DNA of 64,000 nt from Calditrichia bacterium (GTDB lineage: Bacteria > Calditrichota > Calditrichia > RBG-13-44-9 > J075): positions 47,371-111,370 of the forward strand of contig JANQQU010000077.1 of the NCBI GenBank assembly GCA_028284905.1, written 5' to 3'. Position numbers and translations under genes: made by a program. The notes beneath the pieces were generated by a model. It worked only from the letters and a program-made list of their open reading frames with translations, ran no database searches and was not told the origin of the DNA. This document shows, piece by piece, positions 26,334 through 35,491 of the stretch (its first letter is position 1; the number at the start of each line of letters is the position of its first letter).

Positions 26334-28508
26334 ATGACCGAAAGAGATTTTTTCCAGATCATTGCCGAAGAATTAAATCTTCGTCCCATTCAGGTTACGA
26401 AAACCGTCGAGCTTCTCGACGATGGCAACACCGTTCCATTTATCGCCCGTTACCGGAAAGAGGTTACCGGCTCGCTTGATGAAGAGCAGATCCGTGATGT
26501 TGAAGATCGTATCAAATACCTACGGATGTTGCAGGAACGGAAAGAAACGATTCTCAATTCTATCGAAGAACAGGGGAAATTAACACCTGAATTGGCGGAA
26601 AAAATCAAGGCAACCATGAAGATGCAGGAATTGGAGGATCTTTATTTGCCTTATAAACCGAAGAAACGCACCCGGGCAACTATCGCCAAGGAAAAAGGGC
26701 TGGAGCCGCTGGCGGATAAAATGGTCGATCAAAGCATCACTGATGGCGATCCGCTGGAAATAGCCGCGCAATTCATCGATCCGGAAAAAGGCGTGGAGAC
26801 TGCCGAAGAAGCATTGGCCGGCGCCCGCGATATTGTGGCTGAAACCGTTTCCGATGATGCGGAAGTGCGCAAAGCGATTCGCGAACGCACCCGCCGCACC
26901 GCTTTCGTAGTGAGCAAAGCAAAAGACCCGGAAGCGAAAAGTGATTACGAAATGTATTATGACTATTCCGAGCCGGTGAACAAAATTCCGCCGCATCGTA
27001 TCTTGGCGATCAACCGCGGCGAGCGGGAGAAAATTCTAAAAGTCTCTATTGAAGTTGAAGAAGAAGTAATGGTGGAAGAAATTACCACCCGCCATATCAA
27101 AAATAAAGACGGCATCTTTCGCACGGAAATCGAAACGGCAATTGTCGATAGCTACAAACGGCTGATAGCCCCCTCAATTGAGCGGGAAGTGCGCAGCGAC
27201 ATGTCCGATATCGCTGATGATCACGCCATCAACATTTTTGCGACCAACCTGAAAAATCTGCTTATGCAACCTCCCGTGAAAGGGAAGATGATAATGGGGA
27301 TCGACCCCGCCTATCGCACCGGTTGTAAAGTGGCAATTATTGATGATACCGGCAAATATCTTCAGGGGAATACCATCTATCCCCATGCGCCGCAAAATCG
27401 CATCTTCGAAGCGAAAAGTACCTTGCGGGAATTTATCGAGAAGTATGACATCGAGATCGTTGCGATTGGGAATGGTACTGCCTCACGGGAAACGGAATCA
27501 CTGGTTGCCGATCTCATCGGGGAAATAAAATCTTCGGCACCGGACAAAGATCTCGTTTACATCATCGTCAACGAAGCCGGTGCTTCCGTCTATTCCGCCT
27601 CGAAAGTGGCAAAATCAGAATTTCCGGAGCTGGACGCCAGTCAGCGCGGCAACATCTCCATCGCCCGCCGCCTAATGGACCCGTTGGCAGAACTGGTAAA
27701 AATCGATCCGAAACATATTGGCGTTGGCCTTTATCAGCATGATGTGAATCAGAAAAATCTTGATAGCGCACTGGGAAACGTCGTTGAGTCTACAGTGAAC
27801 TCTGTCGGGGTTGATTTAAATACTGCCTCTGCCAGTCTCCTGAAATATGTATCCGGCCTGACCAGCCGCACCGCGGAAAACATCGTGAAATATCGCGATG
27901 AACAGGGCAAATTCCAGAGTCGCAGCGCCCTGAAAAAGGTCAGCGGAGTTGGGGAGATTGCCTTCCAGCAGGCGGCCGGATTCCTGCGCATTCCCGATGG
28001 CAAGAACATGCTCGATAACACCGGTATTCACCCGGAATCCTATAACGCCACCAAGAAGCTGCTCTCCATGTTCGACATGGAAAAAGACAGCACCGCCTGG
28101 CGGCAACTGCGCAAACTGGTGCGGCAGGAGCGACGTGATCTGGCAACGTTGGCAGCCGATATCGGCGTTGGGGAACCGACTCTGAACGATATTCTCTCGG
28201 ACCTGGAAAAGCCGGACCGGGATCCTCGTGATGCGATGCCGAAACCAATATTTAAGAGCGATGTCCTGAAAATTGAAGATTTACGAGAAGGGATGCTGCT
28301 GAAAGGCACCGTCCGGAACGTAGTGGATTTCGGTGCATTTGTTGATATTGGCGTAAAGCGGGATGGCCTTGTACACGTTAGTGAAATGTCCGATAAGTTC
28401 GTGAAAAATCCGATGGATATTGTTGCCGTTGGCGATGTGGTTAGTGTCCGCGTCATCAATGTCGATCTGGATCGTGGACGAGTGCAGCTCTCGATGAAAG
28501 TTCAGTAA
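26334..28508 (+). CDS. tex: Tex-family RNA-binding transcription accessory protein
   Basis: 724 residues, the usual size. Tex binds RNA and affects transcription and RNA turnover. Domain order is the family's: helical N-terminal region, YqgF/RuvC-like domain starting IMGIDPAYRTGCKVAI, helix-hairpin-helix repeats (LNTASASLLKYVSGL ... ALKKVSGVG), and a C-terminal S1 domain (about 650-722, with GMLLKGTVRNVVDFGAFVDI). AGAGGG precedes the ATG, and a terminator hairpin follows within 13 bases of the stop. Confidence 0.95.
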   Translation: MTERDFFQIIAEELNLRPIQVTKTVELLDDGNTVPFIARYRKEVTGSLDEEQIRDVEDRIKYLRMLQERKETILNSIEEQGKLTPELAEKIKATMKMQELEDLYLPYKPKKRTRATIAKEKGLEPLADKMVDQSITDGDPLEIAAQFIDPEKGVETAEEALAGARDIVAETVSDDAEVRKAIRERTRRTAFVVSKAKDPEAKSDYEMYYDYSEPVNKIPPHRILAINRGEREKILKVSIEVEEEVMVEEITTRHIKNKDGIFRTEIETAIVDSYKRLIAPSIEREVRSDMSDIADDHAINIFATNLKNLLMQPPVKGKMIMGIDPAYRTGCKVAIIDDTGKYLQGNTIYPHAPQNRIFEAKSTLREFIEKYDIEIVAIGNGTASRETESLVADLIGEIKSSAPDKDLVYIIVNEAGASVYSASKVAKSEFPELDASQRGNISIARRLMDPLAELVKIDPKHIGVGLYQHDVNQKNLDSALGNVVESTVNSVGVDLNTASASLLKYVSGLTSRTAENIVKYRDEQGKFQSRSALKKVSGVGEIAFQQAAGFLRIPDGKNMLDNTGIHPESYNATKKLLSMFDMEKDSTAWRQLRKLVRQERRDLATLAADIGVGEPTLNDILSDLEKPDRDPRDAMPKPIFKSDVLKIEDLREGMLLKGTVRNVVDFGAFVDIGVKRDGLVHVSEMSDKFVKNPMDIVAVGDVVSVRVINVDLDRGRVQLSMKVQ

Positions 28509-28520
28509 GACTTAAAAACT

Positions 28521-28557
28521 TAGTGGCAGCAGGTATTATTCCTGCTGCCACTATTTT
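28521..28557 (+). terminator. Intrinsic terminator after tex
   Basis: TAGTGGCAGCAGG (28521-28533) and CCTGCTGCCACTA (28541-28553) pair perfectly around a 7-base loop, followed by TTTT. The stem uses the same GTGGCAG word as the repeat hairpins at 44.5 and 48.7 kb. Confidence 0.75.
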
Positions 28558-28611
28558 CACCTCTTTTTCCCAATCCCCATTATTTATCTCGTTCCCAAAC
28601 TCTAAACTCCC

Positions 28612-31035
28612 CTACAAATTCTCCAGAATATAATCCGTGAACTTCGTAAACAGATGCAGGGAGGTATTACCGCCACTAATGCGGTGATTACGATTCGGAT
28701 AGATCATCATATCAAACTGGCGATTTTTGTCAATCAGCTCGTTGACAAACTGCAGGGAGTTTTGTGGATGGACATTATCATCGCCGCTGCCATGGACGAT
28801 CAGTAGCTTACCGCGCAAACCGTCTGCATAGGTGTTAACATCCGCGGCAACGTAACCAGCCTTATTTTCGCTGAGTAATCCCATGTAGCGTTCCGTCCAG
28901 ATGGTATCATAATTACGGAAATCGCTCACCGAAGCAACCGCGATCCCGGTCTTGAAATAATCTGCAGCGCGGGTCATTATCATGCAAGTCAGGTAACCGC
29001 CGCCGCTCCAGCCCCAGAATCCCAGACGGCTGGCGTCGACGTAGGGCTGTTTCGCCAACCACTTCGCGCCTTCAATCTGATCGTTTACCGACCATTTGGA
29101 AAGATCGCCATAGGCAAGATCTTTGTAGGCTTTTCCCATACCGCCGGTGCCGCGATTGTCTACACAGAAAATGATGTAGCCTTTTTCCGTAAGCATCTGA
29201 TGCCACAACACCCGCTGGAAATGCCGGAAAGCCGAGCCGGTTCCCCAGCGATTTAATACCATCTGCGAGCCGGGGCCGCCATAGCCAAACACCAGTACCG
29301 GGTATTTTTTAGCCGGATCAAAATCCGCCGGCTTCATCATGTAGGCATTGAGTGGTGCACCATCGGAAGTGCTGATCTGAAAGATTTCCGGATAAACCAT
29401 CTCGTAATCCGCCAGGGCAGCAATTTCGTTTCCTTCCAACACGCGCACCAGTCCACCATCGCTTTTTCGCAGGTTTACCTGGGTGGGCGTTTTCAGGTTC
29501 GAGGAAAAACCGACGTAATGTTGAAAATCCGGGGAGAAGTTCGCGCTATGCCAACCGTTCATTTCCCGGGAGATACGCGTCAAGCCAGTGCCGTTTAATT
29601 TTACCCGGTAAATATCGTTCTCGGCCGGCGACTCTTTTTTGCCCTGGAAATAGACCCAGCCATTTTTTTCGTCGGCGCCTAAAATTGACCCGATCTCCCA
29701 ACGGCCGCTGGTAATTTGCGCAACTTGCTTCCCTTTATAGTCGGCCAGATAGATATGACGAAATCCGTCTTTTTCGGAAGACCAGAGCACCTGGTCCTTC
29801 TCTTTCAGGAAGATGAAATCGTCATTTACATCGATCCAGGTATTGTTTTTGTCCTCGAGAATTTTGCGGGTTTTTCCGTTGCTGACATCCGCAAAGAGTA
29901 GTTCCAGATGATTCTGTTTACGGTTCAAGCGGCGAATCGCCAGGGTGTTTTTCTCATTGGTCCAATCGATACGCGGGATGTAAATATCTGTTTCCGCACC
30001 GATATCCATCCAGGTCATTTCCCCGCTGGCAATATCGACCACGCCAATTTTCACAATAGCGTTCTGCTCACCCACTTTCGGATATTTCAGGGGAATCGGT
30101 ACGCTGTAATAGGGCAATTCATCCAGCATGTAAAAGGTTTTTACCCGGGTCTGATCGGTGCGCCAGAAAGCAATTTTCTTCCCGTCGGGAGACCAGCGGT
30201 AAGCATCCGCCCGGCCAAATTCCTCCTCGTAAACCCAGTCGAATACGCCATTAAGAATATCAAAGGAGCCATCTGTAGTGAGCTGGCGGGATTCCCCGCT
30301 CTCCACATCGGCAACAAAGAGATTATTTTGCTTGGCGTAGCCAACGGATTTTCCATCCGGAGAAAGCGCCACATTTTGCAATTCCGGATCATTTTTTGCT
30401 AACGGAGTAAGGGTTTGATCAGCAATATCGTAGAGGTAATAAGGCGCGGTGTAAGAATGACGCCAGATCTGCTTTGTCGGGCCGGTAATCAGCAAATGAT
30501 TTTGACTGCCGGTGGTTTGATAGGCGGTCATCTCCACCTGGGTGCGGGTGCTGCCCTGCAAACGTTTATTCTCTTTTTCCAGAACATCGCGCTCTTTTTG
30601 AATCGCGGTCATCTCCTCGAAAGATTCCTGCAGGCGTCGGGTTTTCTCGGCAGACTCCGCCTGCTGCGCCAGCGCTTTTCGCTCATTCTTGATGCGTTCA
30701 TAGTCCTGCTTCAGGGATTCCAGTTTTGTCGCGGAAGCGCTCCGGGCTGTACTGTTATCAATAAACAGCTGATCGCCGGAAAGAATCAGGGTTTCCTGAC
30801 CACTACCAACATTGTGCCGGTAAATATCCAGCTTGCCGCTGCTCTCATTTTCACGGGTAAATGTAAAAGCGGTGCCATCCGGTAACCATTGGATATCCGC
30901 TACTGTCTTTCCCTGAAACTGATCGGATTTGTAGATATCTTCCAGGGTTAACTTTTTCTTTTGAGCCATCATAGCGGTAGTACCTCCCAGAATTACGAAT
31001 AACATCAATAAACAGAATAAACGTTGGAAGCTCAT
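28612..31035 (-). CDS. DPP-IV-like S9B peptidase with a coiled-coil insert, secreted
   Basis: 807 residues with a signal peptide (1-24). A beta-propeller (DPPIV_N) precedes an alpha/beta-hydrolase peptidase domain. The catalytic triad is visible: Ser677 in GWSGGG, Asp752/753 in HGSGDDNVH and His784 in NRNHR. VYEEEFGR (268-275) matches the double-Glu motif that holds the substrate amino terminus in dipeptidyl peptidases, so it probably removes dipeptides from peptides outside the cytoplasm. Residues 102-162, near the start of the propeller, are a Lys/Glu-rich heptad coiled coil not normal for the family. It is monocistronic. Confidence 0.9.
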   Translation of the reverse strand: MSFQRLFCLLMLFVILGGTTAMMAQKKKLTLEDIYKSDQFQGKTVADIQWLPDGTAFTFTRENESSGKLDIYRHNVGSGQETLILSGDQLFIDNSTARSASATKLESLKQDYERIKNERKALAQQAESAEKTRRLQESFEEMTAIQKERDVLEKENKRLQGSTRTQVEMTAYQTTGSQNHLLITGPTKQIWRHSYTAPYYLYDIADQTLTPLAKNDPELQNVALSPDGKSVGYAKQNNLFVADVESGESRQLTTDGSFDILNGVFDWVYEEEFGRADAYRWSPDGKKIAFWRTDQTRVKTFYMLDELPYYSVPIPLKYPKVGEQNAIVKIGVVDIASGEMTWMDIGAETDIYIPRIDWTNEKNTLAIRRLNRKQNHLELLFADVSNGKTRKILEDKNNTWIDVNDDFIFLKEKDQVLWSSEKDGFRHIYLADYKGKQVAQITSGRWEIGSILGADEKNGWVYFQGKKESPAENDIYRVKLNGTGLTRISREMNGWHSANFSPDFQHYVGFSSNLKTPTQVNLRKSDGGLVRVLEGNEIAALADYEMVYPEIFQISTSDGAPLNAYMMKPADFDPAKKYPVLVFGYGGPGSQMVLNRWGTGSAFRHFQRVLWHQMLTEKGYIIFCVDNRGTGGMGKAYKDLAYGDLSKWSVNDQIEGAKWLAKQPYVDASRLGFWGWSGGGYLTCMIMTRAADYFKTGIAVASVSDFRNYDTIWTERYMGLLSENKAGYVAADVNTYADGLRGKLLIVHGSGDDNVHPQNSLQFVNELIDKNRQFDMMIYPNRNHRISGGNTSLHLFTKFTDYILENL

Positions 31036-31064
31036 AGAACCCTCACTGTGTGGTGAATGAAAAA

Positions 31065-31115
31065 GGATTAGGGATTTAGGGGATTAGGAGTTTAGGCAGT
31101 CTAAATCCCTAATCC
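31065..31115 (-). terminator. Intrinsic terminator for the methyltransferase gene (minus strand)
   Basis: GGATTAGGGATTTAG (31065-31079) and CTAAATCCCTAATCC (31101-31115) are perfect 15-base inverted repeats. Read on the minus strand the stem is followed by TTTTT, just beyond the methyltransferase stop. Confidence 0.6.
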
Positions 31116-31124
31116 TCTAAATTC

Positions 31125-32402
31125 CTAAGTCCCTTTTTTAGAAAACATGACAATACGATTGCTATTTGTTCCCCGGCGATTGTTATGAATTCCCCAAATA
31201 TTTGCCGTTTTGGTAAATGCCTGCTCGTTAATCAGAATACCGGCACAATGAAATCCCGCCGCTTTCCCCAAGGGCACAACATATTCGTCCAGATTGATTT
31301 TACCATTGCGTACTTCCCCAACTTCAAACGCGACCCAGCCGCCGGTTTTGGTAATACGAAATAATTCCCGGAAAACCCCGCCCATTACCTCCTGCCAGTC
31401 TTCCAGTTTGGTCAACACGGTAATTTTTTCAGCAACCTCCTCGGCATCAATGTCATTAAACCAGCAGCGCAGCCAATTGTCCGCCGCATACTGCACCACA
31501 TTGAGGAATGGTGGCGAAGTAACTGTCAGTTGAATACTATTATTAGCAATGGCAGCTGTATAGCGGGCATCTTCGCTGAGGAACAACGCTGTTTCCCCAT
31601 TTCGGGAGAGATGTTCAGCCTGCGTTTCGCTTAAACGGGAAATAAGTTGTTTGGATTTTTTCAGGATCAGTTTGCGAATATCGCGGTAATCCGGCGTTTG
31701 TTTGCGTTGCCGATTGATACGACGTTGCCGTTCCGGAGAGACCGCCTGATTCGGCGGCAAAGTGTACACCGAAAAGAAACCGGGCGAATGACCGGAGAGG
31801 CGATTAGTGGCCACCATGCGAATCCAGCGGTCCAGCCCATCTTCTTTTCCGGACGCTTTTCTTTCACGCAGGTATTCCCGCAAAGCCTCTAACGCTCTTT
31901 CCGTATCTTCATGATAAAACATGGAAAGATCGATATCGCTGCGCACGCCCTTTTCCAGAGGAATTTCCTCCAGGCGCGTTGCCAGTGCCTCCAGATCCGG
32001 TATTTGAAAACGCGATTCCGATAAAATTTTGCTGAGGGGATTAACATCATTTGCAACAACCTGCCGGTCCAGCAAACCCGCCTCGATAATCGTGGTGCCC
32101 CGACCGGTAAATGGATCATAAATGCGATCGCCGGGTGCGGATAGCCGCTCGATAAAAAAACGTGGTAATTGCGGTTTGAAACAGGCCCGGTAGGAAACTT
32201 CATGAATAGAAGCGGCCTGGCGTTGGCGGGAAGTCCAGAATTCATTCACAAAGCGGGGAATCGCCTCGCCGTCGATCATCACACTATCCACCCGGCTGGG
32301 TGGCGCCTCTTCAGCGCTTTTACCGTTGCTGAGTGCTTCCGTAAACCGAAAAGCGGCTAAAGATTCGATAAAAGCTGTTTCAGATTTGATAATCTCGGCC
32401 AT
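31125..32402 (-). CDS. DNA methyltransferase (amino-methyltransferase, N4/N6 type), apparently orphan
   Basis: 425 residues. The SAM-binding motif DPFTGRGTT is at 96-104, and the catalytic motif IV TSPPF at 295-299 follows after a long spacer of about 190 residues that may hold the target-recognition region. SPPF-type motif IV is common in N4-cytosine enzymes but also occurs in N6-adenine enzymes, so the modified base is undecided. No restriction endonuclease or specificity subunit is adjacent, which suggests a solitary, possibly regulatory, methylase. The neighbour upstream is a DUF2851 gene. Confidence 0.82.
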   Translation of the reverse strand: MAEIIKSETAFIESLAAFRFTEALSNGKSAEEAPPSRVDSVMIDGEAIPRFVNEFWTSRQRQAASIHEVSYRACFKPQLPRFFIERLSAPGDRIYDPFTGRGTTIIEAGLLDRQVVANDVNPLSKILSESRFQIPDLEALATRLEEIPLEKGVRSDIDLSMFYHEDTERALEALREYLRERKASGKEDGLDRWIRMVATNRLSGHSPGFFSVYTLPPNQAVSPERQRRINRQRKQTPDYRDIRKLILKKSKQLISRLSETQAEHLSRNGETALFLSEDARYTAAIANNSIQLTVTSPPFLNVVQYAADNWLRCWFNDIDAEEVAEKITVLTKLEDWQEVMGGVFRELFRITKTGGWVAFEVGEVRNGKINLDEYVVPLGKAAGFHCAGILINEQAFTKTANIWGIHNNRRGTNSNRIVMFSKKGT

Positions 32403-32518
32403 CCGGCAGTCCGTTTAGAAGTCCTGTTGGTTAATCTCCCAGACTGCCAATATACAATAAAAAGCGCGGATCGCCAATATGATTATCCCGGATCAATTCG
32501 GGTATTTTCAATATATTT

Positions 32519-32615
32519 GCCACGGATTACACGGATGTTCACCGATTGGTTCAAAGCGACAATTTGTTCCTACAATTTTTCAGTTCATCCGCGTGAATCA
32601 GTGTTCATCCGTGGC
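32519..32615. repeat. GCCACGGAT inverted repeat, copy 1
   Basis: It starts GCCACGGATTACACGGATG and ends GTGTTCATCCGTGGC, forming imperfect arms around a spacer. Related copies lie at 35322-35420 and 47793-47892. Confidence 0.7.
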
Positions 32616-32640
32616 TGAAAAGTCATGAACCGTTTTATAA

Positions 32641-33966
32641 TCATTTCCGCACCAGCGGTAAAGCGCGTTGCTGAGGATGATGGCTGAGATATTCAATAAG
32701 CCCCTGCTGATAAAATGCGCGTTTCCGCAAACACTTGCGTATTTCCGGATCGCTGATATTCGATATTCCCTGGCGGATGATGCGATTATCACTCGTTGCC
32801 GGAAACATTTCGTAAAGGCTCTCCAGGTAGGTGGCAAAGCCGTTGTTGGCAGTGCGGGATGCCCAAAAGTAAAACAATGGCAGCAAAACGTTCAGGCAGA
32901 ACTGATTTGCCCGATTTCCCCCCAGCAAATGAACCGGAATCTCCCGAAAACCGGTGATTGATTTGATAATCTCCGCTAACTGCGGCTCAGTTCGCAGTAT
33001 GAGAATTTCCCGCCATTGCCGCAGGGTTGTGTCATAACTTCCCCGGGCCATTGCAATTTCCAGCAAACGAGAGAATAACGACACCGGTGAATAACGGGTG
33101 AATAATTGTGCCAACGCCCCCAGACGAAGGTAGGGATTGTTGGCGGGACGTAATCGGGCAAAATGCCAGTCACGGAGCTGCATCCGAGGGTATTGCCCTT
33201 GCTGACGAAGGGCGTTATACCAGTCGACGGAAACGCCAAATGCATCTCCGGAAAAATGTTGTGATTGTAGCAATCCTCCCCGCAGCCCGAGTAGTATCCA
33301 TACTTTTTGCGGGGTTCGCTGCCGCGGCGGTAGCATGCTTTCCAGATGCGAGGGAGGACACTGCCAGATTAATTGGCGAAAAGGGAATTTATTCCGGGAG
33401 TATCCGAGCGTTTCTGCCAGGGCAATAAAAAGAATATCTTCCAGGGAAAATTGTTCGGCCCATTCCCGGTAGCGGGCCACCTTTTGCCGAAACCGTTGCT
33501 CGGCATAAATTGCCAGCTCATTCCGATCAATGATAGCCTCCGTTGGCAACTCGTTTATGTTCCCGGCAATCTCCTCGCTTTCCAGTGCAGACATTTTTTC
33601 CCGCCAATGAGTTTCATCATTCAGCAGATGATCTTTAATAATCAGATGGGGAAAACGCCGTTCCAGGCTTTCCGGAATTCCCTTTGGCGCGTCCCATAAT
33701 ATATGAAGGATCACCTGCTGATAACGAAGATCATTATCATGCCCGTGCCGGAACCAATCTTTGGGAAAGCAATGAAATTCGACATCGCCTCGTTGCCGGG
33801 TGCCGGCGATTTCCAACAGCGCATTTTTGACATCGGGACCATCTCCATCATTGATTGTCCCCGGATGCAAAATTTTGACTTCTCTATCATCAGTGGTTTG
33901 CAGCGGTGTTTTCAAATATGATAAATTTTGATAGGTCTGGCTTAGCCAGCGCTCTGGTATGCGCAT
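32641..33966 (-). CDS. DUF2851 family protein
   Basis: 441 residues. The N-terminal third contains GDVEFHCFPKDWFRHGH followed by VILHILWD, the hallmark of DUF2851, a conserved family of Bacteroidota and relatives with no assigned function. The His/Asp/Glu-rich block (E, H, W, H) looks like a possible metal or nucleic-acid active site, but this is inference. The rest is helical and Arg-rich. GGGG lies 5 bases before the ATG. The gene is divergent from the XRE regulator gene (77 bases between starts). Confidence 0.82.
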   Translation of the reverse strand: MRIPERWLSQTYQNLSYLKTPLQTTDDREVKILHPGTINDGDGPDVKNALLEIAGTRQRGDVEFHCFPKDWFRHGHDNDLRYQQVILHILWDAPKGIPESLERRFPHLIIKDHLLNDETHWREKMSALESEEIAGNINELPTEAIIDRNELAIYAEQRFRQKVARYREWAEQFSLEDILFIALAETLGYSRNKFPFRQLIWQCPPSHLESMLPPRQRTPQKVWILLGLRGGLLQSQHFSGDAFGVSVDWYNALRQQGQYPRMQLRDWHFARLRPANNPYLRLGALAQLFTRYSPVSLFSRLLEIAMARGSYDTTLRQWREILILRTEPQLAEIIKSITGFREIPVHLLGGNRANQFCLNVLLPLFYFWASRTANNGFATYLESLYEMFPATSDNRIIRQGISNISDPEIRKCLRKRAFYQQGLIEYLSHHPQQRALPLVRK

Positions 33967-34042
33967 TTTTCCCCCTTGATAATTACGTAAAGATTTATTA
34001 CGTTTAAAATATTACGAAAACAATAAAAACACAAGAGGTTTT

Positions 34043-34405
34043 ATGAAAATTGACAAGCAGGCCCTTAGCGCCCGAATCCGGACGATCATGCGAAAGCAAG
34101 GATTGACACAAAATGAATTTGCCGATTTACTGGGTATCAGCCAACCGGCAGTGTCGCAATATTTGCAGGGACGTGTGCCCCCGGCAGATGTACTGCTACC
34201 GCTTGCCCGACTGGGGAATACGTCGATTGAATGGTTATTAACCGGGGATGAAAAAACGGCAGAAGCTCCACTCGCAGTGAAGGAATCTCCTACCGCTTAT
34301 GGCGATACACATGCAGTGCTGGAAATCTGGCCAAAGCTCCCCCGGCAGGTTCGTCGCAGCCTGCTCACATTAATGCGTAACATTGAGGATTCGTTGGAGA
34401 GATGA
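34043..34405 (+). CDS. XRE-family helix-turn-helix regulator
   Basis: 120 residues. A Cro/CI-type HTH covers about 9-65, with QNEFADLLGISQPAVSQYLQG holding the recognition helix. The C-terminal half (70-120) is a short helical region without a recognised ligand domain. Divergence from DUF2851 with only 77 bases between suggests it may control that gene or itself. AGAGG lies 6 bases upstream of the ATG. Confidence 0.85.
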   Translation: MKIDKQALSARIRTIMRKQGLTQNEFADLLGISQPAVSQYLQGRVPPADVLLPLARLGNTSIEWLLTGDEKTAEAPLAVKESPTAYGDTHAVLEIWPKLPRQVRRSLLTLMRNIEDSLER

Positions 34406-34450
34406 TTTTAGTTTTATCGCGATTTCTGAAGCACTCACTCCTTTCACCAT

Positions 34451-34495
34451 TCGACGGCTACATCCTGAGTATCTCGAAGGACTCAGGATGAATGG
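34451..34495. repeat. TTCATCCTGAG repeat, copy 2
   Basis: CATCCTGAGT (34461-34470) and ACTCAGGATG (34481-34490) are exact inverted repeats around TCTCGAAGG, flanked by TTCGACGG and AATGG. It lies between the 3' ends of the XRE regulator and SigZ-like genes and could fold in either transcript. Confidence 0.55.
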
Positions 34496-34579
34496 AGGTC
34501 AAAACAATTATTTTCAGAGTTATATCAAAATATAGTGCTAGCGCAGTAACCTTTCGCTATATCAGCTATGCTCGTTCCA

Positions 34580-35152
34580 TCAACACTGCTTCTTCTCTTC
34601 ACAGCACTGACAATGCACAATCGGGTGATAATCGATAATCGTTCCCCGCCGATCAAACTCGAAATGACAGCATTTCAGCAGCATTTCCTTGAGGAGCTTA
34701 CGGGCTCGCTGCACCCGGCTTTTCGCACCGGAAACGGATATGTTCAAATGCTTCGCCAGGGCCACCTGACTCAATCCTTTATAATCGGTTAACAACAATG
34801 CTTCACTGTATTTTTCCGGAAGGAGATGCACCATTTGCTTTAAGCTGCGGGCGACACGTTGTTCTGCGGTTTCCGTCGCTGGTTCGTCCGCCTCGCCAAG
34901 ATTATCGGGCAACGCGGCGTGGTAACGGTTTTTCTTGCGGTAATGGTCAATAATAGCATTACGGGTTATTTGAAAAACCCAGCTTTCCAGCTTGTCGGTA
35001 TTTTTAAGATAAGTAACATTGGCGTGTATTTTCAGAAAAATATCCTGCAAAATATCTTCCGCGGAGGTATCATTCACCCGGCTGGCAATGAAACGCTGCA
35101 ACTTATCGCCGAATTCATTCCAAATTTTTTCAGTTTGTGTATTCAATTCCAT
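34580..35152 (-). CDS. sigZ: SigZ-like ECF sigma factor with cysteine-rich tail
   Basis: 190 residues. Region 2 (DILQDIFLKIH, ITRNAIIDHYRKKNR) and region 4 (LPEKYSEALLLTDYKGLSQ, ISVSGAKSRVQRARKLL) are clear, as in extracytoplasmic-function sigma factors. The tail from residue 160 has six cysteines (161, 162, 181, 183, 184, 190) and the FEFDRRG segment seen in SigZ-type factors; it might bind metal or sense redox state. No anti-sigma gene is adjacent, so control could be built into the tail. AGAGG precedes the ATG. Confidence 0.85.
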   Translation of the reverse strand: MELNTQTEKIWNEFGDKLQRFIASRVNDTSAEDILQDIFLKIHANVTYLKNTDKLESWVFQITRNAIIDHYRKKNRYHAALPDNLGEADEPATETAEQRVARSLKQMVHLLPEKYSEALLLTDYKGLSQVALAKHLNISVSGAKSRVQRARKLLKEMLLKCCHFEFDRRGTIIDYHPIVHCQCCEEKKQC

Positions 35153-35491
35153 TTCGTCATCCTCTATTCAATGATAATCAACCAATTCGCGATTACAAAA
35201 TAGAAGACGCATATTGATAAAAAAGGACGCAAAATTGCATGAGGAAATATCTTTTTCCTTGAACCCTTGTGTTCTTTCGGTGTATTATCGAATGAATTTG
35301 ATTGCAGGAACTTTGAAAATTAGCCACGGATCAACTCAGATTTACACTGATTTAGAATATCTGGATCTTTTTCAATTAGACCTCCTTTTAATCTGTGATA
35401 ATCCGTGTAAATCGGTGGCTTAAATAAAAAGTATTTGGCAGCGAGTTAGATGGACGGAAATTGCGGTCGCTAAGCACTGGACGAGGATTTT
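35153..35491. other. 339-base intergenic region
   Basis: It separates the sigma factor gene from nadC, which diverge. The only structure seen is GCCACGGAT repeat copy 2 (35322-35420). Promoters for both genes should lie here, but no strong match is visible. Confidence 0.45.
35322..35420. repeat. GCCACGGAT inverted repeat, copy 2
   Basis: AGCCACGGATCAACTCAGAT on the left is matched by ATCCGTGTAAATCGGTGGCT on the right, with further imperfect pairing (ACTGATTTAG) inside. Confidence 0.65.

Noticed and set aside
31125..33966. Restriction-modification system formed by the methyltransferase and the DUF2851 gene
   Set aside because: DUF2851 is a conserved housekeeping-like family found without methylases, and the two genes are separated by a 238-base repeat-containing gap.
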